The notes under the pieces: model-generated
Databases searched by the model: none
The model's input: only the letters and a program-made list of their open reading frames with translations
What the model was told of the DNA's origin: nothing
Made by a program: the position numbers and the translations under genes
Shown: positions 62,019 to 64,000 of the stretch, one piece after another
Numbering within the stretch: the stretch's first letter is position 1
Layout of the letters: every line of letters starts with the position of its first letter
DNA from: Steromphala cineraria
Taxonomy: Eukaryota; Mollusca; Gastropoda; Trochida; Trochidae
Reading direction: 5' to 3'
Assembly: GCA_916613615.1 (NCBI GenBank)
Contig: OU744725.1
Location: 7,422,708 to 7,486,707, forward strand
Length of the DNA: 64,000 nucleotides

Positions 62019-63722
62019 ATGAGCCTACCTGTGTCTCTGTGTTATGCAGGTGAGAACAAAAATCAAAACTGTTAATAGTAAGAAGGTACACGTTATTGTG
62101 TTTGACTCAATGTTTTGTGGTTCAATGAATTTCATACTTGAGAGTATTTGATTACATTACGCTAGTCAACAAAGGTATATATCATAGCTCGTTAAGTAAT
62201 AGTCTTTTGTTTTCAGGATGTGAATGGTCTCATTTCTTCATTATGTGATTATTAAATTATTAAATTTCATTTGATTATCTGTATATTTATTTAAGTTTTC
62301 TACAACTGCTTTGCACTGAAATGAAATCGTTGACATAAACAGAACAATGTCTCCAAACAAATCTGCACTTGACATCTAATCAATGCAATAAACAGAAAAA
62401 GCCATTCCAACAATAAAAGTATGTAAAAAAAGATTTGGTATGATAATTTCGTGGTTTCGTTTCCCTTGGGGTGTGTACGACTTCTGTTGAAGAGAGGTAT
62501 ATATTGGGGTAAGAGATCAGCACGTGACCTATATTTAAGACAATAAGTAAAGGACCAACAATTACCTTTTCGTCACAATGGGAATGACGTATTGTATTTC
62601 ATTTTTTTTTTTTAAAACATAGGAAAATCCTCAAAATATTAAAAATATTTTATCAAGAAAATTGTGAACGCTAAGGATTTTCAATTAAGGACCACAAATA
62701 TTTATGTGTATTTATGTACAAACAAAGGAGATACATTGTTTACATTTCTTTATGGCCATGTAACGAATGGTTTCTTGTCTTTTGTCGGCAATGATATGGC
62801 ATAAAGTAGATAGCAAACAATAAAAAAGGTAAATATATTAATACAAATTCGCTTTGACTCCATACTCTCGTGTACTCATTACTCTACAACGTGACACCAA
62901 TACGACGCAAGTTAATACAACTGATTGTTAAAAAACATGCCGATTGAAATAAGATTTTAAACAGAAGGAATTTTACTAAAATTTCTTCTGTCGTATTTGT
63001 TTCAGAAAGTAATGTCCAAAAAGAAAACTGATGACGTCATAGTACGTTAAATGACTCCATGCCTTCTTGACAAAACAATATTACCCTCGTATCTAGGATC
63101 ACGTTAGTTAAACAAGAACAGCTCTCGAAGGTTGATGATAAGATTTATCATTTTATTTATATATTATTATAAATTATTTGAATTAAATAAGTTAAGAACC
63201 CTTTGAGTAATCATCTTACTTTCCGACGTGTTGTCTTAATTGTCCATTTCACTGTTTTACAATTTTCGTTGAAGAGGTTGGTAAAGAAAGGAAATGACAT
63301 CACGTTCAGTAGCAAACGCTACTCTATATGAATAGGCGACGTCAAAACAACAACGCTGATATTTGTAGTGGAATGGAAACTTATTCATACTGTTGATAAA
63401 TTGAGCATTTACATGTATATAATCAATCATCAAAATAATGTTGTACCACATGGATCAAGTGTTCTTGTAGATCTGAACTCTTTAATGTCGTAAGTGCCTC
63501 ATTATACATGCAAATATTGTTGTACCGACAAACAAGGTTCAATGAGTCGTTAAAATGATACTTCATTAACGAGCTCATTGTCCACTGTTCCTCTCCAGTC
63601 CTGCTGCTCTGCTGTGTGTACTGTGTGGACGGGTGTGACTACGTGGACGACATGAACCACTGCAACAACAACCTGACCATGAACTACTTCAATGCAGGTA
63701 GCAACATGACCGACCTCTGCAG
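62019..63722 (+). CDS. 5' part of a secreted Cys-rich protein (runs off the right edge)
   Basis: Exon 62019-62049 (ATG AGC CTA, donor GTGAGA, phase 1) joins 63599-63722 (after CTCTCCAG, ends phase 2 at GTAACT). The reading starts MSLPVSLCYAVLLLCCVYCV, a good signal peptide, then DGCDYVDDMNHCNNNL and MNYFNAGSNMTDLC, with sequons NNL(no), NMT (yes) and cysteines spaced C-x7-C and a third near the exon end. The outgoing phase and the TGC AG end match what the exon at 825 needs (AG|G, then TYKEYVACL), suggesting the gene cut by the left edge is a paralogue with the same exon plan. Family unknown to me; small nematode-type secreted Cys domains (for example DUF19-like) have a similar look, but this is only an impression. 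The rest lies beyond 64000. Confidence 0.7.
62050..63598. other. Intron 1 of the right-edge gene
   Basis: AT-rich with no supported exon or repeat. Confidence 0.4.
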
Positions 63723-64000
63723 GTAACTTACAATGTCTCACCTGAGTAATTCAGTCTATTCCTTTTCTGTAACTCACATGGACAATTAGGGTAATTCGTT
63801 ACGATTACGCTACTGCATTTGTAACAGTGTAACGCGTCGGTTTATAGTAATTACATATATTTTTTGCATATACATTTTACACATACATTTTATCATTGTG
63901 GATATCTTTTAATTTGTTTTATCATTAAACAGTTCATACCAATCGGTCAAAATATTTGCAGAAAGTATGTTTATTTCTTAAAATATTAATTCTTTTGAAT

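Overview
This window is eukaryotic, intron-rich and AT-rich, with coding exons that are clearly more GC-rich than their surroundings. Canonical GT-AG introns, interspersed DNA transposons and LINE fragments, many miniature inverted-repeat elements (MITEs) and a Rabin8-type Rab GEF all point to an invertebrate animal. The repeat style (elements opening with AGCTCACC and runs of CCGTC, fold-back elements inside introns) is what I associate with bivalve molluscs. That last step is inference, not proof.

Five protein genes or gene parts can be assembled by joining exons whose splice sites and reading phases agree; all lie on the + strand. (1) 825-1502: last two exons of a small cysteine-containing protein ending in a GPI-anchor-like tail; its 5' part lies outside the window. 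(2) 9661-22029: complete ten-exon RAB3IP/Rabin8 (520 aa), a Rab8 guanine nucleotide exchange factor. (3) 33305-34432 and 37533-39808: two related small single-pass membrane proteins with a Cys-Arg juxtamembrane segment and PPSY (WW-binding) motifs, apparently a diverged tandem pair. (4) 50078-59166: complete eight-exon type I membrane protein (585 aa) with a signal peptide, a SUEL-lectin-like domain, a CUB-like domain, a Thr/Pro mucin stalk, one transmembrane helix and a tyrosine-containing tail. (5) 62019-63722: first two exons of a secreted cysteine-rich protein running off the right edge. Its exon phases match the gene cut by the left edge, so the two may be paralogues.

Much of the rest is mobile DNA. 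A fairly complete but decayed Tc1-like element sits in the intron of the second PPSY gene, and a broken Tc1-like transposase lies at about 2.2-2.9 kb. LINE pieces occur at 6.7-7.0, 51.5, 54.7-55.4 and 61.0-61.4 kb, and a tRNA-like SINE at 61.5 kb. At least five copies of one MITE family are present, including a 70-bp palindrome. A nest of inverted-repeat elements occupies 26.3-30.5 kb. One repeat family occurs at 11.3-13.4 kb and, with an internal 1.44-kb segment amplified to three copies, at 43.7-48.8 kb.

The genes do not form an obvious shared pathway. Rabin8 acts in vesicle and ciliary traffic, whereas the others are cell-surface or secreted proteins of unknown role. I found no CRISPR array, rRNA or functional tRNA. 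The most novel items are the lectin-like/CUB-like/mucin receptor and the small GPI/secreted cysteine-rich family. All gene models are read by eye from splice signals and have not been checked against transcripts or databases.
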